Below, piece by piece: positions 35,456-44,906 of a stretch of 64,000 bases of DNA (position 1 is its first letter; each line of letters starts with the position of its first letter). The notes below the pieces were generated by a model. It ran no database searches. It worked only from the letters and a program-made list of their open reading frames with translations, and was not told where the DNA came from. The DNA is from Oryzias latipes (lineage: Eukaryota > Chordata > Actinopteri > Beloniformes > Adrianichthyidae). The translations under genes were made by a program, and so were the position numbers. The stretch lies in NCBI RefSeq assembly GCF_002234675.1, contig NC_019859.2:28205973-28269972 (forward strand). Reading direction: 5' to 3'.

Positions 35456-35911
35456 TGTAAGGAGCAGAACAACTAGATACAAATTTTCAAATAGTTTATT
35501 GTCCAAGTGTCCAATAGTGTCCAGCTTCCAGCAGTCCAAATGCTCCAGGACGATTAGAGGAGCATGCAGTCCAAACCCCACCTAATAAATAAAAAAAACA
35601 CACAGAACCAAATAAAACCCAGTAAAAAACAGTAAAAACCCATGCAATAAAATCCATTAGAAGGGGTTCAGAAAACGTCTTGTTGTCTTGGGCTGACTTT
35701 GATTTGCAATGAGAGGGTAGATTACTTCTCTGAAAGAGGGGTGGGTCACAACCACACTCCTCTGCTGTTGTTCGTCGCATCCCCTCTCCCCTTTCTGGTT
35801 CCATTGTCCACTGGTTCCACTTTGCTGTCCAAGTCATGTGGCCGATCCCAGACTCTACAATGTCCAATTCCTGGGGCTGGCATGCTTTAAGCACCACTAC
35901 CACCGCTGCTG

Positions 35912-36009
<98 letters not shown>

Positions 36010-36303
36010 CCCATACACCACGCGTGCCGTCTCTGGTGCTCCACAACGCCACGCGTGTGACTCCCATCGCTGGTGCTCTAACACCGCTCTTGTGGTGTGC
36101 CTTTTTTTCCCAGTCCAAGTCCAGCTGTTAATCCTTTTTAAAGGATCAAAACTCCAACACCTTGATCACACACACCTGCGACTCATCAGCAGATTTGCCA
36201 TGAGCCATTCAAGGTCCCTTGGAGTTTTAGATTGCACAACCAGGATCAATAAAAAATATTAAAAAAACATAAATGGTACAGGTGGGAAAATCACCCCGTT
36301 ACA
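35456..36303 (-). mobile_element. LTR-like block (possible solo LTR) containing a long TGC repeat
   Basis: Fossil. Read on the minus strand it runs TGTAACGGGGTGATTTTCCC to CTGCTCCTTACA, i.e. TG..CA ends, with a polyadenylation-type signal (GGACAATAAACTATTTG) about 50 bp from the 3' end. No internal retroelement region is attached and no clear short target duplication was found, so LTR status is tentative. F2 repeat sequence lies on both sides. The 182-residue open frame inside is dominated by the triplet repeat and matches no protein I know. Confidence 0.45.
35913..36008. repeat. Trinucleotide repeat, 32 uninterrupted TGC (minus strand GCA)
   Basis: 96 bp of perfect TGC units, preceded by shorter impure GCTGCTGAT. 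Depending on the frame it would code poly-Leu, poly-Cys/Ala, poly-Gln or poly-Ser, but no supported gene contains it. Confidence 0.95.
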
Positions 36304-36780
36304 TTAATAAAAGACAATTCCTGAATATTATTATTCCTATTCGACCCTAAACTACAATATCAGCTGGCTGTCTGTCTACCAGCCAGCCAGCTGCCCGAAT
36401 GCTGGCATGACAAGCAAAAGAGCTCCGCGGCGGAGCTAGGAGATATGTCCAGAGAATCGTATGGCAAAGCAGCAAGCCTAGGCATCCTAAATCTTATAAA
36501 TTGAGACAATAATAAAAGAATCATTTTTGCTTTCTTTTTTCTTTGTTAAACGAATATGGGTCACAGAGACACAGAAGTTACTGCTGAAAGCGGCTTTTGC
36601 AGCAGGAGGGAGAGCATATCCATATGTATGAATGACTTATGACGTGAATCATTATTTCGTTCGCACAAATTAATTATTTCGAGGGAACAAAATATTATCT
36701 CATGGGAACGGAATATTATTTCGTGGTAAAAAGATGTGAATTTGTGGGATCGAGACATATTTTATTTTTTCTGTATCAGG
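36304..36780. repeat. Repeat family F2, copy 2
   Basis: Starts TTAATAAAAGACAATTCCTG and carries GCTGAAAGCGGCTTTTGCAG, both shared with 34860-35455. 36640-36740 holds short GGAACGGAATATTATTTCG-type repeats. No gene. Confidence 0.5.
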
Positions 36781-37165
36781 ACAAGGGCTCCGTAGCTGTG
36801 GGACAGATCGCAGTCCGAAGCCTCCCACACGTAATAAAGCATCCTCCCTTCCCCTCATACACTAAGCTATAAGTCCTTCCTTTATAAGCTGCTTTGCTAA
36901 AAAAAGCCTTCTCTGGAGTGAAAACACCTTCTGTGCATGACGTGAACCAGAGCAGTAGTGACCCACGATCGGAATGAACCGTTTACATGAACAACGATCG
37001 GATCAACAATTGGCATAACCCACCCATCTCGATTGGAAATAAATTTTGATCCGAACAAGACTGATAGGGGCAGAGTATTCCGAACGGCGTGTTTACATGA
37101 CGCATTTTTCTTCCGATCAGACGTTCATTATGATTACTTTTGTCCATGTAAACCCAGCTACTCTT
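36781..37165. mobile_element. Right-end fragment of the inverted-end element found at 52141-53300
   Basis: Shares ATGACGTGAACCAGAGCAGT, GGGGCAGAGTATTCCGAACG and the terminal TTTTGTCCATGTAAACCCAGCTA with the complete copy at 52141-53300. Left end missing. Confidence 0.75.
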
Positions 37166-37309
37166 TTCTTGCTTAATGTTCAGGCATAATCATAATGGAT
37201 TAGATTTTTTTTCACTTTTTTTCTTGTTGCTCAAAGTGTTCACATTGTGTCCATTATTCCTTCACTCCTCATTTATACTTGGTGATGGTAAGCTATGGTT
37301 ATAGCCACA

Positions 37310-37470
37310 GCTGCCTTGGGGCAGACTGACAGAGGCGTGGCTGCCAGTTTGCGCCTACGGCCCCTCTGACCATCACCGGGATCATTTACTCAGCTGGCTG
37401 GGGGGAGCGGGGTTCGAACCGCCGACCCCTTGGTCATTGGACGTCCTGCTCTACACCTGAGCCACTGCCG
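37310..37470 (-). repeat. tRNA-derived SINE head
   Basis: The minus strand reads GCGGCAGTGGCTCAGGTGTA with GCAGGACGTCC and the B-box GGTTCGAACCCCGC. This is a tRNA-like promoter arrangement of a fish SINE (compare 57546-57752). It is a retroposon, not a tRNA gene, because it lacks an acceptor stem and anticodon arm that pair. Confidence 0.6.
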
Positions 37471-37549
37471 CTCAGACATGTCTCCTATCTGGCCCATTGC
37501 ACACAGCAGCTGCAGCCTAACTGCTTTGCTGTGCAGGAGACATGGCACC

Positions 37550-38062
37550 CCTAGCTCTGCCTTAGAAGCTGTCCAAATGGACGGCTTTAGTTTCCACAGC
37601 CGTCCGAGAGGGATTTCCTACAGTGGAACCAACCCAGCATTAGTTGGCCTGAAGAGCCAGCAACATGGTGGTGTTGGGATCTACTGTACGGACGGAGGAG
37701 ACTACCAATTTCTGGAGAAGCCAGACCTTAATTTGGAGTGTGTCGTATACAGGAGCCTGGCTCTAGATTTAGTCTGAGCTGTAGTTTATCGTCCCCCTGT
37801 ATATATCCTGTAGTGCTGTTTAGATCCTGTCTACAGGAGTTAGTAATCAGGCTGGAAAGTAAAAGTGAAACAGTTGTGATGATGGGAGATTTTAATGAAG
37901 ACATCCTGAAGTCCTCTTCCATTTGTAATTTGATGACGGACAGAGGCTTCAGGCAGCATGTCACTTCTCCCACAACAGAGAGGGGGGAAACTATTATAGA
38001 TCATGTTTGTCAAAACTGCCAAATTTACTGTCAAGGCCGTGTTCAGTCAAATTTATTTCAAT
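37550..38062 (+). mobile_element. LINE fragment, AP-endonuclease domain, decayed
   Basis: The plus strand reads HGGVGIYCTDGGDYQFLEK, LECVVYRSL, the catalytic MMGDFNEDILKS and ERGETIIDHVC. These match the apurinic-endonuclease domain of fish non-LTR retrotransposons. Frames change inside it; the reverse transcriptase is absent. Confidence 0.8.
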
Positions 38063-38079
38063 GACCACAAGGGGATCCT

Positions 38080-39705
38080 CTGTTTATTCAGTGCATCCTA
38101 GAGTTGGGGGGGGGGGGGGTCTTGTTTGTAGTCAAAATTAGGAAATGCGTGTGGAGGGGTGGTAAGATGTTGGAATAACTTTTCTGGGGGGAAAAACAAG
38201 TTTTCCTTAATATCATGAAGTATTTTAGTTACCAAAGGTAAGATGTTGAGTTTTTCTCTTCTTTCCTTGTAATATTCATTTTTTGTTCTGAATTGTTTGG
38301 TTTCTCTTACTGTATTTCAACAAGCATGCGACACAAACTGATGTTGTGAGGTGCAATACTTTCAAAATTTAATAGAATAACAATTAGTTCAAGTTTATCT
38401 GAGCATTTAAAGTCGCATGCTGGTTGGAATACAGGTTTTGCTTCCATATGCATTCAAAAAAGCAAAAGGCACTTGGTAGATGGTACTCTGGCTTCAGCTA
38501 GATGGGGGTTCAACTCCCTGCAGTGTCATTGAAAATTCTTTGACTTTGACATGAAACATCCAAGTAAGTAGTCTTCCCAAAAAAGATTATTCTAAATTTT
38601 TTTAAATAATTATATGTCGCCACTTTCTTTTCCCTTAAGTTTCAGATATGAGGAGGCAGCCGATGTCCCTGGAATTGTCTTTTCATGTGAAACCAAAGAT
38701 TGTGCTTCAATTTAAAAAATGCTTGAACCTCTTAAGACCTGCGCCCTGTTCCAGAAAGGTTTAACTCACCGTCTCCGATAATCCCTGAGCTCCAGGAGGG
38801 ATGTACGAGCACGCTGAAGCCCTTTTAATTGTTTACCGAATTCATGATCCACCATGGAAAATGAAGGAGAGAGGAAACATGCGGCATCTTTTTAAAAGGC
38901 GCCGTTGGAGGTCTTAATGAATGCAGATCTGAAGATATCAAGTCCTTCTTCGCTAAGAAGAGTGTATCCCCATCATTCAGTGCATCCTGGGGTGAAGTCT
39001 TCTGCTGGAGACAGCCTGGTGTTTATTCCAAAGTAAGTAAATAATAGTTGGATTTTTTAATAGTGAAAATTAGGAAGTGACAGTGGGGGGTTTGAAAGTG
39101 TAGAGATAACTTCTGGAAAAAAAATTTTTTATGGCTTTCTTTCATATCATGAAGTATTTTAATTACCAAAGGAAAGATGTTGAGTTTTTCTCTTATAACC
39201 CTTGTGCTATCTTAGATGACCCCACCCGTCCATTGACATGTTCTCCCTACCATGACGAAGGTGGATAAAGGTGGAAAGATTTCATGTAATCCATGGACAC
39301 CAGTGAAGATCACAAATCATTGAAGAAAATAGGTTCAGAGCACTGTCTAGTCTAGTGGGTCTAAATGACCCTACTCCCATCGTTAACGTGCTTAGGATAG
39401 CACAAGGTTAATGCATGTGTTCCTTTTAAAAGTTCTTCTTTCCTTGTAAACGTTCATTTGTTATGAATTGTTTGGTTTGTTTTACTGTATTTCAACAAGC
39501 ATGTGACACAAAAAAACACATAATTTGTGATAGTTTTTAAATGTAATAGATTAACAATCACTTCAAGTGTATCTGAGCATTTAAAGTCGCATGCTGGTTG
39601 GAATACAGGTTTTGCTTCCATGTCCAGTCAAAATAGCAAAAGGCACTGGTGGATGGTACTCTGGCTTCGGTTAGACGGGGTTCAACTCCCTGCACAACCC
39701 AGTCT
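38080..39705 (+). repeat. Two direct copies of an unclassified repeat
   Basis: 38080-38545 and 38976-39705 share TTCAGTGCATCCT, TATCATGAAGTATTTTA, AAGATGTTGAGTTTTTCTCT, CTGTATTTCAACAAGCATG, GCATTTAAAGTCGCATGCTG and GGTTCAACTCCCTGCA. The second copy is longer because a piggyBac MITE (39199-39407) is inserted. GGTTCAACTCC is B-box-like, so a Pol III-type retroposon is possible, but no A-box is convincing. Confidence 0.65.
39199..39407. mobile_element. piggyBac-type MITE (family PB), copy 8
   Basis: CCCTTGTGCTATC to GATAGCACAAGG, with ATAA at the left and TTAA at the right; the last G is lost. It interrupts the second direct repeat copy. Confidence 0.85.
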
Positions 39706-39779
39706 CATCCTAAAATGTGTAGTAGCTACATTTGTCCACATGGAAATGCGTGAGAGTTTTACAAAAACGCCCCCTAAAC

Positions 39780-40440
39780 TGTGAGGGGGATACGTTTCAT
39801 TTTTCTATTCATTTTCTACGAGCCTTCTCAGGATCACGTGACTTTGGAGGTTTGGCCTGCCGTGAGCAAAAAACATGGCGGATGCACGTTCATTTTTCGG
39901 TGGAATATCCCATAAAACAAGATATTTTGAGGACTAATTTTTATTTTGACAACATTTCTAGTGAGAAATATACCATTTTCTTTTAAAATATGCTTTCATT
40001 TTGTACATACATTTTGTAGTTTGCTTGTTTCGTTCAACTTTTTCTCCCAAAGGCTCTGTTACGTTGGAGAAACACGTTAAATTTCATTCATATCTGCAGA
40101 CGTGCGCGTGGGTCACGTGACTAATATGATTCTCTTTTTTTCCGCAGAAAATGCCATAAAATAAGAGTGATTGTGGACTAATTTATTTTTGAAAACATTT
40201 CTAGCATTATATATCCCCTTTATTTTCGTAATATTGCAGACATGAAGTTGTTTGTTTGTTACGTTCAACTTTTCCTCAAAGGATCTGAAAGCATCTGATC
40301 TTTTCCATTCATATATGCGGGCTGACGTGGGTCACGTGACGTGCCTTTCTCTTTTTTTCCTGTGGAAAATCTCGTAAAAAGGTACGTTGCGATTTACTAA
40401 TTTGTTTTATTTACATTTCTAGGGACCCGTGTATAGGTTT
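39780..40440. repeat. Three diverged tandem units each with a TCACGTGA-type site
   Basis: TCACGTG cores lie at 39834, 40113 and 40332, the last two as GGTCACGTGAC. Each unit also has CATAAAA/CGTAAAA, GACTAATTT or TACTAATTTG and ACATTTCTAG, and two share TTCGTTCAACTTTTTCTCC-like text. Unit length is about 220-280 bp. No reading frame. CACGTG is an E-box bound by bHLH factors (USF, TFE, MYC/MAX), but function here is unproven. Confidence 0.65.
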
Positions 40441-40879
40441 TCTCGTTCCGTGTTGCTGTTGCGGCGATCAGGCTTTGATTGACATGTGACAACAAACCGG
40501 AAAAATGTTGAGTTCAGGGACGGACCAAAGAGTTCTTTAAATTGATTTTTCTGCATTTTAATTTATTTACACTACGAGTCTAATGGTGTGTGATAAAAAA
40601 ACTATAAATATTATGATAAATGAGATGAAACAATTATTTTGATGGAGTTTATAAAATATTAGGATCTATTATATTCTTTTTTCTTTAACTGTCAATTTTT
40701 TGACGTATCTCATATATTATAGTATTACAATGAAGTGCTCTAATTTATCTGTTAAAAAAGGTTTCATCACTGTTTCCTGTAGTAATTCTCAATAAAGTTT
40801 TAAATAGGATATATTAAATAGGATATATTATCTAAAGTAAACAGGCTTTTAAGCCTTCAATTTGCCCCAATTGACATGA

Positions 40880-41216
40880 ATTGCGCATTTCGAAAAGCCA
40901 GTGAACGCAGCGTCATACGGGCACCCCCACCCCACTCCCCCGGAAACCCCCGGATGAACCCGCAGGAAGGCGCGCGGCTGAAGAACTCTTGGACAGCTGG
41001 AAGGTGGGCGATGCTTTGAACTTTTCTCTGTAGAAATGTAATGTTTAGATTTGGGAAACCAGAGATGGGTTTTTAGTAAAAACGTGTTGGCTGTTTAGGA
41101 TTAACGTTGAATGACGAGGCGTTTTTCCATCTTACATTTAAAAGGCAGCAGGATCACGGTGAAGGCCTCTTATGTATAGAGGACGGGGGCGGAAACGTCA
41201 CGTGGTCTCCGCAGAG
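40880..41216 (+). promoter_or_regulatory. GC-rich block with a splice donor, candidate start of an unknown transcript
   Basis: A GC- and CG-rich patch (40900-41010) is followed by GGACGGGGGCGGAAACGTCA, CGTGGTCTCCGCAGAG and a donor GTAAGT at 41217. Possible further exon borders on the plus strand are AG|ACTGGTCAG (43053), TTTTAG|GCTCAG (43305) and GAGCAG|GTAAGT (43495). I recognise no protein in these pieces; a non-coding RNA or nothing at all is possible. Confidence 0.3.
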
Positions 41217-41248
41217 GTAAGTTTCCTTTTGGGTCATTTAGCCAGAAA

Positions 41249-42296
41249 CGGGGGTCTGCAGCCCTTTAAACAGCTAAGAGCCTTTGTAATGTCTCACTGT
41301 CCAGAACTCAGTAGGACCCACAAGGTGTCTCTTCAGCCTTCAGAAAATCAAACACTCATTTGCATTTATGTTATTTTGGAAACTGGATAACTACTGGGGT
41401 TTACAAAGGCTTTTTTTTTTTTACACATTGTAGATTTTATGTTGTTAGTACATCTCAGCCAGTATTTCTTTAAGGGCCTATATCATGCAACATCAACGTT
41501 TTAAAATGTTAAAGTGTATTATAATGTTAATTCCTCACAAAAACTAATCCACAGCGGTATTTTGATCCATTCACGCATCTCTCAGCATTCCTCTGAAACC
41601 CTCTGAGCACCAGCCCCTCCCAAATCACAATAAGAGGGTCCTCACATTGTGACGTCATCATAAGTGAGGAGCAGCCTCTTCTAGGAAGAGCCTGTGCAGC
41701 TAACAGACACGCCCACTTTCTCAATGGAGCTAGCGGTGATCAGCAAAATGCTTTCATTGCACAATATGCACATCCATCTTTGCAAAAGTTTGGATGGAAG
41801 AAACGCAGAAACGCTGCCGACGCCGACTCTAGGTTGATGTCATGAAATAGGCGACACCCACAAGAAGAGAAAGGCGGAGCCTCAGAGATCGAGGAAATAG
41901 TTTATTCTAAATGGCTAGCATGGGATAGGCTCTCTAAATTGTGCGTATTGACCTCAAATTGATTTTTTGTGGTACGTTGTCAGGTTTAAAAAAATTCTTC
42001 ATAAATGCTGGAATTTCTTAAAATATTGTGCATCACCGCTTGATAGATTATTGAAGCATTATGGGTACTGTAGTCAGAAGCCTGGCACAGTAATACTTTG
42101 CTTCAACTGTTGAGTAGATCACCAAGTTGAGTAAAGTTTGACTTATCTGACTGTTTTGTTTTGCGTGATGCCCTGTGTCGTCTGAAAAATAGGATATTTG
42201 TTTGAATTAAAAACATTTTTATTTTTTGTCAGAGAACCGCAAAGGAGGGGTCAAGGAGCCACATGTGGCTGTGGAGCCTCAGGCTGCAGACCCCTG
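41249..42296. mobile_element. hAT-type element with an internal MITE
   Basis: Left end CGGGGGTCTGCAGCCCTTTA and right end AGGCTGCAGACCCCTG are inverted; subterminal AGCTAAGAGCC and GGAGCCACATGTGGCT fit hAT. A second inverted-end block lies inside at about 41468-41938 (TTAAGGGCCTATATCATGCA and, on the minus strand, GAGAGCCTATCCCATGCTAG). A fragment of that inner family is also in the DENND1C intron near 17330. No 8-bp duplication was recognised. Confidence 0.65.
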
Positions 42297-42359
42297 GTCT
42301 AAACAATTATGGCTGATTTGGCTGACCACATGTAGTTATCCTAGCATTGTCAACAAAGT

Positions 42360-42961
42360 TAAAGAGCCGCTCCAATGGAAGTCATGTTTTTAAGATCAAA
42401 CATTTTTCTCTTTATTGAGAACATTAACAAAAATATAAACACATACACAATAATATAAGATTAAAACTGTTTCTGAGTATTTATTCAAATCTCAATGGAT
42501 CAGGAGAAGATGAAACTGATTGTCTCAAAAAGCTTATAGTTGCGACGCTCTAACTGCCATGAATGGGCCAAAGTCTCTACTCCGCTCCAATTCTGATGCA
42601 TCCACTTGCAGACAAATACCGGTAGATCCATTAATGTCCTGAGTTCCCTTGTCTGAGCTGGTATCTGGCTCAAAAGTGTACACATGGATAGCTCCAATGT
42701 TGCTCATTGATTTTTTTTTTTTGCTATGCTAATGTCGGCTAGGGCTTGTGAGGTGCTATAAGCTAGCGGGAGAGAGAATCAACAAATGGTTTATGGGAAA
42801 TTAGCAGAGGCAAACATCTGCACCACAGCTCTGAGGTGAAATTCTTATGAGCTGCTGTGCTGCAGAAAAATGTCTTAAAAAAAAACAAAATGATCGTAAT
42901 TAAAAGAAACACTGGGAACGATTTTATAATAGCTAAAAATTCTGTTGGAGTGGGACTTAAA
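42360..42961 (-). repeat. Repeat family F1, copy 4
   Basis: The minus strand reads MSNIGAIHVYTFEPDTSSDK and ICLQVDASE in one frame (42715-42560). It ends TTGGAGTGGGACTT, the family terminus, which continues directly into an inverted 20-bp copy of the same terminus (42960-42979). Confidence 0.7.
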
Positions 42962-43559
42962 GTCCCACTCCAACAGAATGTCTGATTCCTGATTCTTGTA
43001 TGTATGTATATACATAAAAGAACCTCATGTTTTTTCCCTTTCCTCTCTCAGACTGGTCAGTTATTTGGAGACAACATGTACAAATAGTTCCTGGACTGAT
43101 CTTCTGCTAACTTTGAGATGGAGAGGCTGTCAGGTTCATCTGTTTCAGTGTCCTGCATGCTCTCCCTCCATGTTGGCTGTAGCAGTGGATGGAACTTGCT
43201 AAATGTACTGTTTTGAGAGCCAACTGGGGTGTGTAAAATTCTTTTCCACCTACATTTTTGATGGTATAAATGTTTTTCTTATGTAAACTTTTCTGTTCTT
43301 TTAGGCTCAGTGGTTATTTGGAAGATGCGTTTTTGACCAAAAACACTGTGGTGACCTCCTTTGTGAACTGCATTCATGGGGAAATAAAATATGCCTGCAT
43401 ATATGTTTTATTGTATTTTGTGTCATATCATCATGTTAATATACGACATTTATTTGTTTTGATAGAATCCTGGAGATGGGAGATGTGGAGCAGGTAAGTT
43501 TGTGGCAGCACCAGAGTCCTCCAAAAAGTCTTCTGGCAAAGTAAATGAGGAAGGATCGC

Positions 43560-43800
43560 AGTCTGCCATCGTGGAGTTTTGCTGAAAGGCCTGAACATGT
43601 TCCATCCATGCATCCATCTTCTTCCATTCATCAGGAACCAGGTTGTGAGGGCAGCAGTCTAAGCAAAGATGCCCACACTTCCCTCTCCTCCAGCTCCTCA
43701 TGGGGGACCCCGGGGCCAGCTGAGAGACGTAGTCTCCCCAGCGTGTCCTGGGTCTCCCTTAGGGCCTCTGCCCTTATTCCTGTTGGAGTTTTTTTCTAAC
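43560..43800 (-). mobile_element. LINE 3' end (minus orientation)
   Basis: On the minus strand this reads the end of a non-LTR retrotransposon (GGAGACTACGTCTCTCAGCT, GGAGGAGAGGGAAGTGTGGG, GCTGCCCTCACAACCTGGTT) followed by an ATGGATGCATGGATGG tail. Same family as 49180-49520. Confidence 0.75.
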
Positions 43801-43906
43801 CCCTTATGTTTCAAAAGTTTGCAAACATACATTTTGGTTGAAATGATGAGGATCCGAGGATGAAATCAAGAAGGGACAACATCAGGGAAAGGGACTGAAC
43901 CAACTG

Positions 43907-44906
43907 NNNNNNNNNNNNNNNNNNNNNNNNNNNNNNNNNNNNNNNNNNNNNNNNNNNNNNNNNNNNNNNNNNNNNNNNNNNNNNNNNNNNNNNNNNNNNN
44001 NNNNNNNNNNNNNNNNNNNNNNNNNNNNNNNNNNNNNNNNNNNNNNNNNNNNNNNNNNNNNNNNNNNNNNNNNNNNNNNNNNNNNNNNNNNNNNNNNNNN
44101 NNNNNNNNNNNNNNNNNNNNNNNNNNNNNNNNNNNNNNNNNNNNNNNNNNNNNNNNNNNNNNNNNNNNNNNNNNNNNNNNNNNNNNNNNNNNNNNNNNNN
44201 NNNNNNNNNNNNNNNNNNNNNNNNNNNNNNNNNNNNNNNNNNNNNNNNNNNNNNNNNNNNNNNNNNNNNNNNNNNNNNNNNNNNNNNNNNNNNNNNNNNN
44301 NNNNNNNNNNNNNNNNNNNNNNNNNNNNNNNNNNNNNNNNNNNNNNNNNNNNNNNNNNNNNNNNNNNNNNNNNNNNNNNNNNNNNNNNNNNNNNNNNNNN
44401 NNNNNNNNNNNNNNNNNNNNNNNNNNNNNNNNNNNNNNNNNNNNNNNNNNNNNNNNNNNNNNNNNNNNNNNNNNNNNNNNNNNNNNNNNNNNNNNNNNNN
44501 NNNNNNNNNNNNNNNNNNNNNNNNNNNNNNNNNNNNNNNNNNNNNNNNNNNNNNNNNNNNNNNNNNNNNNNNNNNNNNNNNNNNNNNNNNNNNNNNNNNN
44601 NNNNNNNNNNNNNNNNNNNNNNNNNNNNNNNNNNNNNNNNNNNNNNNNNNNNNNNNNNNNNNNNNNNNNNNNNNNNNNNNNNNNNNNNNNNNNNNNNNNN
44701 NNNNNNNNNNNNNNNNNNNNNNNNNNNNNNNNNNNNNNNNNNNNNNNNNNNNNNNNNNNNNNNNNNNNNNNNNNNNNNNNNNNNNNNNNNNNNNNNNNNN
44801 NNNNNNNNNNNNNNNNNNNNNNNNNNNNNNNNNNNNNNNNNNNNNNNNNNNNNNNNNNNNNNNNNNNNNNNNNNNNNNNNNNNNNNNNNNNNNNNNNNNN
44901 NNNNNN
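43907..44906. other. Assembly gap, exactly 1000 N
   Basis: A run of 1000 N, the conventional length for a gap of unknown size. It hides the 5' part of the Ty3/Gypsy element on its right and possibly the last exon(s) of MYCBPAP. Confidence 1.

Noticed and set aside
35496-36044. 182-codon minus-strand ORF with a long alanine run
   Set aside because: It is open mainly because of the TGC repeat, lies inside an LTR-like block and matches no protein I recognise.
37380-37470. Possible tRNA gene
   Set aside because: A- and B-box-like text is present but stems do not pair as in a tRNA; it is a SINE head.
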